Assembly (NCBI GenBank): GCA_002354635.1
Contig: DELZ01000005.1
Coordinates: forward strand, 436,346 to 500,345
DNA length: 64,000 nt
Reading direction: 5' to 3'
DNA from: Sphingomonadales bacterium UBA2683
GTDB taxonomy: Bacteria > Pseudomonadota > Alphaproteobacteria > Sphingomonadales > Sphingomonadaceae
Both the position numbers and the translations under genes were made by a program. The notes beneath the pieces were generated by a model that was not told the origin of the DNA, did not search any database, and saw nothing but the letters and a program-made list of their open reading frames with translations. Positions 27,811 through 36,733 of the stretch are shown here, piece by piece; position 1 is the stretch's first letter, and the number at the start of each line of letters is the position of its first letter.

Positions 27811-28850
27811 TGGAACAAAATATGTTTGCGGGAAAATCACTTCTTATCAGCGGCGGTACCGGATCTTTCGGTAACGCCGTCTTGCGGCGGTTTCTGAATT
27901 CTGATGTGCGTGAAATCCGTATTTTTAGTCGAGATGAAAAAAAACAGGATGATATGCGCAAGCATTTCGACAGCAGCAAACTTAAGTTCCATATAGGCGA
28001 TGTGCGCGACTACACCGCCGTTCTAAATGCGATGAGAGGCGTCGATTACGTCTTTCATGCGGCGGCGTTGAAACAAGTTCCCTCTTGTGAATTTCATCCG
28101 CTGGAAGCAGTCAAGACGAATGTGCTGGGGACCGAAAATGTGCTGGAAGCCGCGATTAATTCTCGCGTGAAACGTGTGGTCTGCCTCAGCACTGACAAGG
28201 CTGTTTATCCGATCAACGCGATGGGTATATCAAAAGCAATGATGGAAAAAGTGGCAGTTGCCAAGTCGCGTAGCAGCAAAGACACCGTTATTTGTGTCAC
28301 GCGCTATGGCAATGTTATGGCATCGCGGGGATCGGTAATCCCGTTGTTCGTTGACCAGATCCAAGCGGGCAGAGCTCTCACGATCACCGATCCAGAGATG
28401 ACACGCTTTATGATGACTTTGGACGACGCAGTCGAACTGGTGCTTTATGCTTTCCAAAACGGGCAACCTGGCGATATTTTCGTTCAGAAAGCCCCGGCAG
28501 CGACGATATCAACCCTGACAACCGCAATTTGTGAACTGATGGGTAAAGCCGATCATCAGGTAAATGTTATTGGAACCAGGCATGGCGAGAAACTGTACGA
28601 AGCCTTGCTTAGCAGAGAAGAGATGGCGGCATCAAACGACTTGAATGATTATTTTCGGGTCCCGCCTGACCTTCGAGATTTGAACTATGGGAAATTCGTC
28701 GAAGAGGGCGAAACTAGCATCTCTGAGGCTACCGATTACAATTCACACAACACAACGCGGCTCGATGTCGAAGGCATGAAAAAACTATTGTGCAAGTTGC
28801 CGTTCATACAGTCGGCATTGGCTGGTCGGTCTGGTGATTTGGAGGCATAG
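27810..28850 (+). CDS. UDP-GlcNAc 4,6-dehydratase/5-epimerase (CapE/WbjB type)
   Basis: This enzyme makes the first step of UDP-L-FucNAc synthesis: C6 dehydration with C5 inversion of UDP-GlcNAc. The 346-residue extended SDR has SGGTGSFG, the HAAALKQVPSCEFHP segment typical of the FlaA1/CapE group, and a modified active site (LSTDKAVYPINAMGISKAMME) in which Met replaces the usual Tyr. The start overlaps the previous stop by one base (TAATG). Confidence 0.9.
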   Translation: MEQNMFAGKSLLISGGTGSFGNAVLRRFLNSDVREIRIFSRDEKKQDDMRKHFDSSKLKFHIGDVRDYTAVLNAMRGVDYVFHAAALKQVPSCEFHPLEAVKTNVLGTENVLEAAINSRVKRVVCLSTDKAVYPINAMGISKAMMEKVAVAKSRSSKDTVICVTRYGNVMASRGSVIPLFVDQIQAGRALTITDPEMTRFMMTLDDAVELVLYAFQNGQPGDIFVQKAPAATISTLTTAICELMGKADHQVNVIGTRHGEKLYEALLSREEMAASNDLNDYFRVPPDLRDLNYGKFVEEGETSISEATDYNSHNTTRLDVEGMKKLLCKLPFIQSALAGRSGDLEA

Positions 28851-28851
28851 A

Positions 28852-29964
28852 ATGAGAATTCTGGTAACCGGCGCATCAGGTTTTATGGGTAAAAATCTGG
28901 CGTTACGCTTAAACGAAGAGTCCGAATTTGAAACTGTTTGTTTTACGCGGGAAGACAGCATCTCAGAATTACGCTCCAAACTCGAAACAGTTGATGCCGT
29001 CGTTCATTTCGCCGGTGAAAATCGTCCGAAAGACCCCGCAGCGTTTGTCGATGGCAACGCCAATCTGACGAAGACATTATGTGATGAGATAGAAAAAACC
29101 GGCCGACCCATCCCCGTCATTTTCTCCTCCTCTATACAAGCTGCGATAGACAACCTCTACGGAAACAGCAAATTGGCGGCGGAACAAGCTATTGAAGAAC
29201 TGGCAAAAAAAACGGGTATGCCAGCCAAAATCTACCGGCTGCCAAACGTTTTCGGGAAATGGAGCAAGGCAGATTATAACTCGGTCGTGGCAACTTTCTG
29301 CTACAATGTTGCCCGGTCGCTACCCCTGCGTATCGATGATCCGCTGGCGCAGATACATCTTGTCTATATCGATGATGTGATCACGGAGATTCTCTCGCAG
29401 TTGAGAACCGGTTTTTCAGGCCTAAGCTTTGGAACGGTCGAACCCGAATATTCAATATCGGTCGGGGAATTGGCTGATCAGATAAACGCATTTGCGGAGA
29501 GCAGAACCAGCCTTGTCATACCGCCAGTCGGGACCGGGCTGACACGGGCCTTGTATGCGACCTATGTAAGCTTTCTGCCGACGTCATCTTTTTCCCATGC
29601 CATCCCTGCTTATGGTGACGAACGCGGCGTTTTTGTGGAGATGCTGAAAACGCCGGACTGCGGACAATTTTCCTTCTTTACAGCGCATCCCAATATCACG
29701 CGGGGTGGGCACTACCACCATAGCAAGACGGAAAAATTCTTGGTCATCAAGGGGCGTGCCCGTTTTGGATTTCGGCATATGCTGACCGATGAATATGTGG
29801 AGCTGATCACCGCTGGCGAGGAACCACAAATCGTTGAAACTATTCCGGGCTGGGCCCATGATATTACCAACATAGGTGAAGACGAAATGGTCGTCATGCT
29901 TTGGGCGAATGAGATATTTGATCGGGAGCAACCCGACACAATTGCCAGCAAAGTGAAGCTATGA
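28852..29964 (+). CDS. UDP-2-acetamido-2,6-dideoxy-hexulose reductase/epimerase (CapF/WbjC type)
   Basis: CapF/WbjC carries out the second step to UDP-L-FucNAc: C3 epimerisation in its cupin domain and C4 reduction in its SDR domain. Both domains are present. The SDR part has VTGASGFMGKNLALRLN and YGNSKLAAE; the C-terminal cupin has TRGGHYHHSKTEKFLVIKG with the metal-binding His cluster. GGAGG at 28841-28845 fixes the start at 28852. Its stop overlaps the next start. Confidence 0.92.
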   Translation: MRILVTGASGFMGKNLALRLNEESEFETVCFTREDSISELRSKLETVDAVVHFAGENRPKDPAAFVDGNANLTKTLCDEIEKTGRPIPVIFSSSIQAAIDNLYGNSKLAAEQAIEELAKKTGMPAKIYRLPNVFGKWSKADYNSVVATFCYNVARSLPLRIDDPLAQIHLVYIDDVITEILSQLRTGFSGLSFGTVEPEYSISVGELADQINAFAESRTSLVIPPVGTGLTRALYATYVSFLPTSSFSHAIPAYGDERGVFVEMLKTPDCGQFSFFTAHPNITRGGHYHHSKTEKFLVIKGRARFGFRHMLTDEYVELITAGEEPQIVETIPGWAHDITNIGEDEMVVMLWANEIFDREQPDTIASKVKL

Positions 29965-31091
29965 AAAAATTAAAAATTATGACGGTGGTCGGGACCCGGC
30001 CGGAGATAATCCGACTCTCCAGAGTGTTGGATAAACTCGACCAGTTTTCAGACCATATTCTTGTTCATACCGGCCAGAATTACGATTATGAGTTGAACGG
30101 AATTTTCTTTGACGAACTTGGCATTCGGAAACCTGACTATTTTCTGGAAGCCGCTGGTGTCAACGGTGCAACTACAATCGGGAACGTTATCATTGCGGTC
30201 GATGCGGTACTGGAATCTGAACAGCCCGATGCGTTGTTGGTACTTGGTGACACCAATAGCTGCATGGCGATTATACCGGCGAAACGTCGGAAGATTCCGA
30301 CATTCCATATGGAAGCAGGAAATCGATGTTTCGATCAGCGGGTCCCAGAGGAAATTAACCGCCGAATCGTCGATCACACCGCCGATGTGAACCTGACCTA
30401 CAGTTCGATAGCCCGAGAATATCTCTTGAAGGAAGGATTGCCATCAGATCTGGTGATTAAGACGGGTAGCCCGATGTTCGAAGTTCTTAGTCATTTCCGA
30501 TCAGCAATCGATAAATCAGACGTGCTTTCTACTCTCGGATTGGCAGATCAGCAATTTTTCCTGATCTCGGCCCATCGTGAAGAAAATATTGAACCAGACA
30601 AGAGCTTTGGGAAACTGGTCAAAGCAATCAATCAGATTGCTGACACCTATAAGCTACCCATAATTGTTTCCACACATCCCCGGACGCGGAATCGCATCGA
30701 CCAATCAGCGACCAAGTTTTCGTCTCATGTTCAGCTAATGAAGCCATTGGGATTCTTGGATTACAACAAGCTCCAGATTTCCGCACGTGCCGTCTTGTCT
30801 GATAGCGGTACAATCAATGAAGAAGCGTCGATCCTCAACTTCCCCGCGCTCAATATCCGTGAAGCGCACGAACGTCCTGAAGGGATGGAGGAAGCGGCAG
30901 CAATGATGGTTGGCCTGAATCCGGCGCGCATAATGCAAGCGCTCGTGATTCTTGAACGCCAACCACGGGGAGCTTCGCGAATGATAAGGCTTGTGGGCGA
31001 CTATAGCATGCCGAATGTATCCGATAAGGTTGTCCGGATTATTCATAGTTATATCGACTATGTTAATCGAGTGGTCTGGAAAAAATACTGA
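29961..31091 (+). CDS. UDP-GlcNAc 2-epimerase family enzyme (CapG/WbjD type)
   Basis: The 376-residue non-hydrolysing 2-epimerase gives UDP-L-FucNAc in the third step of the pathway. Family signatures are GTRPEIIRLSRVL, HTGQNYD, FHMEAGNRCFD and ISAHREENIE. The gene directly follows capE and capF homologues, so CapG/WbjD is a better call than WecB. Confidence 0.9.
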   Translation: MKKLKIMTVVGTRPEIIRLSRVLDKLDQFSDHILVHTGQNYDYELNGIFFDELGIRKPDYFLEAAGVNGATTIGNVIIAVDAVLESEQPDALLVLGDTNSCMAIIPAKRRKIPTFHMEAGNRCFDQRVPEEINRRIVDHTADVNLTYSSIAREYLLKEGLPSDLVIKTGSPMFEVLSHFRSAIDKSDVLSTLGLADQQFFLISAHREENIEPDKSFGKLVKAINQIADTYKLPIIVSTHPRTRNRIDQSATKFSSHVQLMKPLGFLDYNKLQISARAVLSDSGTINEEASILNFPALNIREAHERPEGMEEAAAMMVGLNPARIMQALVILERQPRGASRMIRLVGDYSMPNVSDKVVRIIHSYIDYVNRVVWKKY

Positions 31092-31103
31092 GGACTGGTT
31101 GCG

Positions 31104-32291
31104 ATGCGCATTGCTTTGATAGCCGACGTTTACCCACCACTGCGATCATCCGGTGCGGTGCAGCTTCGAGATCTGTCCCGAGAATTTGCAGCACAGGGGC
31201 ATGAAATCACGGTGCTTGTTGCGGCGCCGGACCTAATCGAAAACTGGTGCATCGAGCATGTTGCTGGCGTCCGGATCATTCGGCTCAAAGTTCTGCCCAC
31301 AAAGGACAGAAGTTATTTTCGCCGGACCATTGGCGAATTTTTAATGCCCTTTATCATGCTAAAAAATTTTAATAAATCTCCGATAGCGCAATCCGGGTTT
31401 GACGGCATCGTCTGGTATTCGCCCACGATTTTTCTGGGCCCGATCGTTAAGTCGCTAAAAAGAAAAAACCGGTGTAGATCCTATTTGATAATCCGCGACA
31501 TTTTCCCTCAGTGGGCTGCCGACATGGGGCTAATCTCTCGCGGAATTGCCTTCAGAATGCTTGATAGGATTGCCAATTTTCAATATTCTGTCGCTGACGT
31601 AATAGGTGTGCAAACAAAGGGAAATCTGGCTTTTTTTATCGATTGGGACAAAAAGTCTGCAGGACGTGTCGAGGTGCTGCAGAACTGGCTGGCCGATACT
31701 CCAAGCATTGGCTGTTCGATTGACGTTCAGTCGACCACGCTATCCGGCCGGCGCATATTTGTTTACGCAGGCAATATGGGAGTCGCTCAGGGCATGGGCA
31801 AGCTGATAGACCTTGCTGAGCAATTAAGACATCGACAAGATGTAGGGTTTCTGTTTGTCGGAAGAGGGAGTGATGCCAAACATTTGCGGGACGAAACGCG
31901 CCGACGCGGTCTCGACAATGTGTTGTTTTTCTATGAAATTGAACCAGAGGAAATCCCTGGCCTTTATTTGCAATGCGATGTTGGGATCGTTTGTCTCGAT
32001 CCAAACCACAGAACCCACAACATTCCCGGCAAGTTTGTATCCTATATGAGAGCAGGACTGCCTGTTCTTGCCAGTATCAATTTCGACAATGATCTTGTGG
32101 ATCTTATTCAGGAAACACGGGTTGGCCGTGTATCGGAGGCCGATAACGGCACAGATCTGCCCAAATTGGTGGAAGAAATGCTTACAATTGAATTGAACGA
32201 TGCAGATATATCTGACCGTTGCAAGGCCGTTGCAAGTGAATTGTTTTCAACGGAAAGTGCGGTTGGTCAGATTGTTGCGGGGCTGACGTGA
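31104..32291 (+). CDS. Family 4 glycosyltransferase (WbuB-like, L-FucNAc transferase)
   Basis: The 395-residue GT-B enzyme has FVYAGNMGVAQGM and a GT4 donor-site region ending in FVSYMRAGLPVLAS. The segment YSPTIFLGPIV with IIRDIFPQWAADMG is typical of the WbuB group that transfers L-FucNAc, which suits the three preceding genes. The stop TGA (32289-32291) lies inside the end of the IS3 element, so the last residues may have been replaced when the IS inserted. It is the last gene of this truncated cluster. Confidence 0.87.
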   Translation: MRIALIADVYPPLRSSGAVQLRDLSREFAAQGHEITVLVAAPDLIENWCIEHVAGVRIIRLKVLPTKDRSYFRRTIGEFLMPFIMLKNFNKSPIAQSGFDGIVWYSPTIFLGPIVKSLKRKNRCRSYLIIRDIFPQWAADMGLISRGIAFRMLDRIANFQYSVADVIGVQTKGNLAFFIDWDKKSAGRVEVLQNWLADTPSIGCSIDVQSTTLSGRRIFVYAGNMGVAQGMGKLIDLAEQLRHRQDVGFLFVGRGSDAKHLRDETRRRGLDNVLFFYEIEPEEIPGLYLQCDVGIVCLDPNHRTHNIPGKFVSYMRAGLPVLASINFDNDLVDLIQETRVGRVSEADNGTDLPKLVEEMLTIELNDADISDRCKAVASELFSTESAVGQIVAGLT

Positions 32292-32349
32292 CCCCCTGAT
32301 TTTCCTCCAAGTTCGATTAGAGTCCGGCCCTGATGGAAGGACGGACGAG

Positions 32350-32592
32350 ACGAAGAGAACGAGGTTTACCGAGGAACAGATCATCGGCGTGTTGAAGGAA
32401 GCGGAGGCGGGCGCGAAGACTGCCGACCGGGCTGGGCGGCACGGGGTTTCCGAAGCGACGATCTACAACTGGAAGTCGAAGTACGGCGGGCTGGAAGTGT
32501 CGGAGGCCCCGCGACTGAAGGATCTTGAGAGCGAGAACGCGAAGCTGAAGCGGCTGCTGGCTGACACGATGCTGGACAACGTTGCGCTGAAG
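32350..32592 (+). pseudogene. IS3 orfA, start codon lost and split by IS66
   Basis: The frame reads KRTRFTEEQIIGVLKEAEAG and continues to MLDNVALK, matching orfA of the copy at 60142-60408. The expected ATG is ACG here (32350-32352). The last codons (..DLLAKKF and stop) lie on the far side of the IS66 insertion, at about 35580-35602. Confidence 0.85.
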
Positions 32593-32622
32593 ATCGGTAA
32601 GCGTGGCGCGGAGGCCGCCTTG

Positions 32623-33231
32623 TCAGCGTAATTTTTTGGCCTGAGCGGCTTTGCCGGCGGCGCGGCGTTTGGCGATAGCGCCGATCCTGAGTTTTGCGTC
32701 GCGTTCGTCGATTTCGTCGGGATCGAAAGGTTTCCCGTAGCAGCCATGGTGCCATTCGGTGGCATTCTCGTGCTCGGGGTGCCTGGGATCGGTGACGGCT
32801 TCAAGGAAGGCTTCGAAGCCGGGCGTACCGCCGCAGTCCTCGGGCGGGGCGCGATGCTCGCCCTCGACATAGCGCGGATATTTGGTTCCGGCTTCGCCAT
32901 CCTCGATCGCTTCGAGCGTGACGATATGGTCCCAGTTGTCGCCCATGTCGTAGGTATAGAGAAATTGGCGAACGCCTCGATCGATCAGGGTTTTGAGCTT
33001 CGCATTTTTGGCCGCGGACAGCTCATCGTCGCGCCAGTCCGGATCGGGAAGGCTGTATCGCCTGTCGCCCGCTTCGAACTCCCAGAGGTGATAGTCGAGC
33101 CAGCCCATCGCGGCCTGGATGACATCATGAAGCATCTTGAGGCTGGCATCGAGCGGCACCTCGACCCGCCGCCAGATGAGAGGGTCAGTATCGGCAAGCG
33201 CAATATGCAGGCGGGCGATGGTCTCGGTCAT
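32623..33231 (-). CDS. pRiA4b ORF-3-like protein, IS66 passenger
   Basis: The 202-residue protein of the plasmid pRiA4b ORF-3 family has IALADTDPLIWRRVEVPLD, MGWLDYHLWEF, FLYTYDMGDNWDHIV and the Cys/Pro motif PPEDCGGTPGF. The fold is small and the function unknown. Genes of this family often ride in IS66 elements. Its ATG overlaps the (damaged) tnpC stop by four bases, and it appears intact while tnpB and tnpC are broken. Confidence 0.87.
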   Translation of the reverse strand: MTETIARLHIALADTDPLIWRRVEVPLDASLKMLHDVIQAAMGWLDYHLWEFEAGDRRYSLPDPDWRDDELSAAKNAKLKTLIDRGVRQFLYTYDMGDNWDHIVTLEAIEDGEAGTKYPRYVEGEHRAPPEDCGGTPGFEAFLEAVTDPRHPEHENATEWHHGCYGKPFDPDEIDERDAKLRIGAIAKRRAAGKAAQAKKLR

Positions 33232-34651
33232 GCCGCGCTTCTAACTGCAATGGGGCTGACAGGCACGGGGTCTGCGGTCCAGTTCCAGGGCATGAGCTCA
33301 TCCCACCGAGAAGCGGGCCAGCCAGAGGCGATCTTCTCAATCACATCGGCGATATAGGCTTGCGGTTCGATACCATTGAGCTTGCATGTCTCGATAACGG
33401 AATAGATCGCGGCAGCGCGCTCCCCGCCCGCCTTCGAACCGGCGAACAGCCAGTTCTTGCGGCCTATGGCGACAGGCGGCGCAGGGCATCGTCAATGGCA
33501 GCGCGAAGCGCGTCAATTTGCGGCTTGCTTCGTTCCTGACGACATCGTCGGCGAACGTCCGGTGGCTCGCCCCGTATCTCCGCCTCGATTTTGTAAAGCC
33601 CGGCGATCCGTTCGAGCAGGTCGGTGGTCAGCGGTGTTGGATGGCCCAAGTGGTTCTCGAATATCTTGCGCCGGAAATGTGCCCAGCAGGCGACTTCCCT
33701 GATCCGGCCTCCGGCATAGAGCTTCTCATATCCGGCATAGCCATCGGCCTGGAGCAGGCCGGTGAAGCTCTTGAGCTCTGTCTGCGGATGGATGCCGCTG
33801 CGGTCGGGCGTGAACTTGTACCAGACCAATACCGGTCGGCTCGCGCCCGATGCACGGTCGTCGACAACGTAGGTCCAGAGCCTTGCCTGTGCGGTCTTGC
33901 CCTTGCCAGGAACCAGCATTGGCACCGGCGTATCGTCGGTATGGAGCTTGCTGGCCTTGAGACCCTCCTCGCGAATGCGGCTGACGATCGGATCGAGCAG
34001 CGCGGCTGCCTGTCCTGCCCAACCGGCCAGCGTGGATCGGTCAATCTCGATGCCCTGCGTCGCCATCATCTCGGCCTGGCGGTAGAGCGGCAGATGATGA
34101 TCGAACTTGTTCACGACAATATGGGCAAGTGTCGCGAAACTGGCCTTGCCCCGGGCAATAGCCTTCACCGGCGCAGGTGCCTGCACAATCTTCTCGCACG
34201 AGCGGCAAGTGTAGTTGGGGCGCACGGTGCGAATGACGCGCCACTGGACTGGCGCAACATCAAGCATCTCGTCGCTGGCCTGTGCAAGCGGACGCAGCGC
34301 GCCGCCGCAATCGGGACAGGCGCAGTTGCCCGTCTCCGGTTCGATGCGGCGTTCAGTGCGTGGCAAGTGATCAGGCAAAGCGCGGACGGGGGATGGACGC
34401 TCGGCTTCTGCGACCGGCTCAGATCCCCGCGTATCGGAAACAGCAGCTTCGCCCTCCAGCTCTTCGAGCGCCAGTTCCAGTTGCTCGATCTGCTGCGATA
34501 GCTTCTCCGACGACTGGCCAAAGGTCATACGACGCAGCTTGGCCAACTGGATACGCAGCGTCTCGATCAGCGTGTCACGGGCCGCCAAAGCAGCTTCCAG
34601 CTCGGCGATCCGGGCGTCTTTATCGATGCGGGAAATGGCTTGATCTGACAC
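33228..34651 (-). pseudogene. IS66 transposase tnpC with internal deletion and frameshift
   Basis: The first 395 codons read as an IS66 transposase with the first two catalytic Asp regions (LHTDDTPVPML, LLQADGYAGYEKLY). At about 33463 the frame stops after DDALRRLSP. A different frame then resumes with IGRKNWLFAGSKAGGERAAAI and runs to 33228. The lost middle would contain the DGRIEIDNN...E stretch with the last catalytic Glu. The junction shares GTCGCCA-like bases with both sides, suggesting deletion between short repeats. Confidence 0.85.
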
Positions 34652-34713
34652 CCTGATCCATTAGCGAATCAGGGTGTCCAATGCCAGAAAAACCTGAGCA
34701 AACCGGTCACTTT

Positions 34714-35061
34714 TTACCCTGCCAGAAGGGGCATTACGGTCCGTTCCGGACGCCGCCAGTCGATGCCTTCCAGCAGCATTGAAAGCTGCGCCGATGTGAG
34801 GCTGACCTTGCCCGTCTGCGTCACCGGCCAGACGAACTTGTCCCGGTCCATCCGCTTGGAAAACAGGCACATGCCCTGGCCATCGTACTACAGCAGCTTG
34901 ACCAGATCCCCGCGCTTGCCCCGAAAGGCGAACAGGGCCCCTGAATGCGGGTTCTTGTGCAATACTTGCTGCGCCAGTACCGCCAGACCATTAAAACCCT
35001 TGCGCATGTCGGTCGCACCGCAGGCAAGGTAAATGCGCGTCGAAGGAGATAGCGGGATCAT
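34714..35061 (-). pseudogene. IS66 tnpB with a nonsense codon
   Basis: The minus strand reads MIPLSPSTRIYLACGATDMR at the start, as in IS66 Orf2. It continues to GDLVKLL, where TAG (34888-34890) replaces the usual Trp codon, and then goes on in frame (YDGQGMCLFSKRMDRDKFVW) to PLLAG and the stop. One base change explains the break. The start overlaps tnpA by four bases. Confidence 0.87.
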
Positions 35062-35504
35062 CGGTCTAGTACGCCGATTACCCGTGCCAGCGCATCGGTA
35101 TCGATCCCGGCGTCCACCGTCAGCTTCACACCCGAAGGAAGCTCGATCCCGATCTGGCCGGACGCCTGCGCGGGAGCTGAAATAACCGGAAGCGAAGACT
35201 CCGATACGTCGACCTCGGCAAATGACGGTAATGCCGTCCGCTTGGTTCCCGTCAACTCGCCCGACATCGCCAGGCGCCGCCAGGTATAAAGCTGCCCGCT
35301 GCCAATCTCATGCCGCTCGCAGGCAGTACGCACCGAGCCTTCGCAGCCAAACGCATCACGCAGGATCGCCAGCTTCTGCTCGACCGTCCAGCGCCGACGG
35401 CCCGACACGCGGTCAACAACCTCGATCCGAGTGGTCATACGATCACTCATATGACCACTCGTAGGACTACTTGTATCCTGATCATCGAAATCGTCCATCA
35501 TCAC
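35058..35504 (-). CDS. IS66 tnpA (helix-turn-helix accessory protein)
   Basis: The 148-residue protein has WTVEQKLAILRDAFGCEGSV and GSGQLYTWRR, the transposase-8-like helix-turn-helix seen in IS66 TnpA. The frame is intact. It is the first of the three transposition genes and is coupled to tnpB. With tnpB and tnpC broken, the element cannot move by itself. Confidence 0.87.
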   Translation of the reverse strand: MMMDDFDDQDTSSPTSGHMSDRMTTRIEVVDRVSGRRRWTVEQKLAILRDAFGCEGSVRTACERHEIGSGQLYTWRRLAMSGELTGTKRTALPSFAEVDVSESSLPVISAPAQASGQIGIELPSGVKLTVDAGIDTDALARVIGVLDR

Positions 35505-35598
35505 CGCTCCAAAAAGAACGGCAATCAGCCTATACCGAAGCCATCATGCAAGGCGGCCTCCACGCCACGCTTACGAATGACCTGCTGGCAAAAAAGTT

Positions 35599-36506
35599 CT
35601 GACGCCCGCCGCGCAGCGGGAAGCTGTGTCTCATCTCCAGGCTTGTCACGGGATGAGTGAGCGGCGGGCGTGCCGTGTCATCGGTGCCGAACGCAAGAGC
35701 GTGCGTTACCGTTCCACGCGGGACGATGATGCCGGGTTGCGTGAGAAGCTGCGCGAGCTGGCCAACCAGCGTCGCCGGTTCGGCTATCGCCGTCTGCATA
35801 TCCTGCTGCGCCGGGAGGGCGTGATGATCAACCGGAAGAAGACGCAGCGTATTTATCGTGAGGAAGGCTTGGCAGTCAGGCGGCGGCGCAGCCGCAGGAG
35901 GGCGGTGGGGAACAGAGCACCGGCTCCGGTTCTCGCCCTACCGAACCAGCGCTGGAGCCTGGACTTCGTGCACGACCAGCTGGCTTCCGGCAGGCGGTTT
36001 CGGGTTCTTAACGTGGTCGATGATGTGACCCGGGAGTGCTTGGCGGCGGTGCCGGACACCTCGATCTCGGGTCGCCGTGTCGTGCGCGAACTGACGGAGC
36101 TGATCGCCCAGCGCGGCAAGCCGGGGATGATCGTCAGTGATAATGGCACCGAGCTCACCAGCAACGCGGTTCTCGCTTGGTGCGGCCAGATCGGCGTGGA
36201 GTGGCATTACATCGCGCCGGGCAAGCCGATGCAGAACGGCTTCTGCGAAAGCTTCAACGGCCGGATGCGCGATGAACTGCTGAACGAGACACTGTTCCTC
36301 AGCCGGCGCATGCCTGGGTCGAGATCGCTGCCTGGGTGGAAGACTACAACCAGGAGAGACCACACTCATCGCTTGGCTACGCAACACCGGCGGCGTTCGC
36401 CGCTGAACTGGATAAGCAATGGCCTGCTTCGCTACACCCTACGGGCTCCGCTACGCAGCCCATTGCTTCAACCGCGCTCATGCGCAACAATGCGACCCGG
36501 CTCTAA
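35599..36506 (+). pseudogene. IS3 orfB (copy A) with a one-base deletion
   Basis: The frame gives SERRACRVIGAERKSVRYRS, RWSLDFVHDQLASGRRFRV, VSDNGTELTSNAVLAW and MQNGFCESFNGRMRDELLN, an rve-type DDE integrase core. At about 36304 (CTCAGCCGGCG) one base is missing. The downstream AHAWVEIAAWVEDYN ... SLGYATP continues in the next frame to TAA at 36504-36506. orfB lies in the -1 frame relative to orfA, with the A-run CAAAAAAG at 35589-35596 as the likely slippage site. Confidence 0.85.
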
Positions 36507-36539
36507 TCGAACTTGGAGGAAAATCAGGGGGTCACGTCA

Positions 36540-36721
36540 CGAGCCTGACCGCAATATCCAGAAAATCCCGTTCAACACCGCCGGTCATCAACCCTCGGTA
36601 CTCCGCGCGGCTTGTTGGGCAAAAGCGGCTCGATCACCTGCCACTCAAACCCGGTCAGTTCATGCCGGCTCATCAAAAACGCTTTCAGAAGCATTTGATC
36701 AAACTTTTGCCGCCTTGGGAA
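36540..36721 (-). pseudogene. Fragment of an IS5-family transposase
   Basis: From ATG at 36673 the minus strand reads MSRHELTGFEWQVIEPLLPN, then PRGVPRVDDRR. After a frameshift near 36575 it continues VLNGIFWILRSG, where IS3 copy A cuts it off at 36540. This is the N-terminal part of an IS5-type transposase different from the one at 22 kb. The remainder is not found on the left side of IS3 copy A. Confidence 0.8.
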
Positions 36722-36733
36722 TGGCGTGCCCCA

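Larger units (their letters stand above)
32597..35574 (-). mobile_element. IS66-family element inserted in IS3 copy A
   Basis: The ends are inverted: GTAAGCGTGGCGCGGAGG at 32597 and its complement-type CCTCCACGCCACGCTTAC ending at 35574. The element is 2,978 bp and codes on the minus strand for tnpA, tnpB, tnpC and a passenger protein. The flanking octamers GAAGATCG and GAATGACC are only partly alike, so the usual 8-base duplication has decayed or the insertion was altered. Confidence 0.87.
32284..36539 (+). mobile_element. IS3-family element (copy A) interrupted by an IS66 element
   Basis: The left end TGACGTGACCCCCTGA (32284-32299) and right end TCAGGGGGTCACGTCA (36524-36539) are perfect inverted repeats. 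The same outer end TGACGTGACCCC occurs on the copy at 59198-60471. orfA begins near 32350 and is cut at about 32592; the sequence resumes at 35575. No target duplication is seen (GGGC versus CGAG outside), so flanking DNA was lost after insertion. Both orfs are damaged. Confidence 0.87.

Noticed and set aside
32589..35582. 8-base target duplication of IS66
   Set aside because: The flanking octamers GAAGATCG and GAATGACC agree at only some positions.
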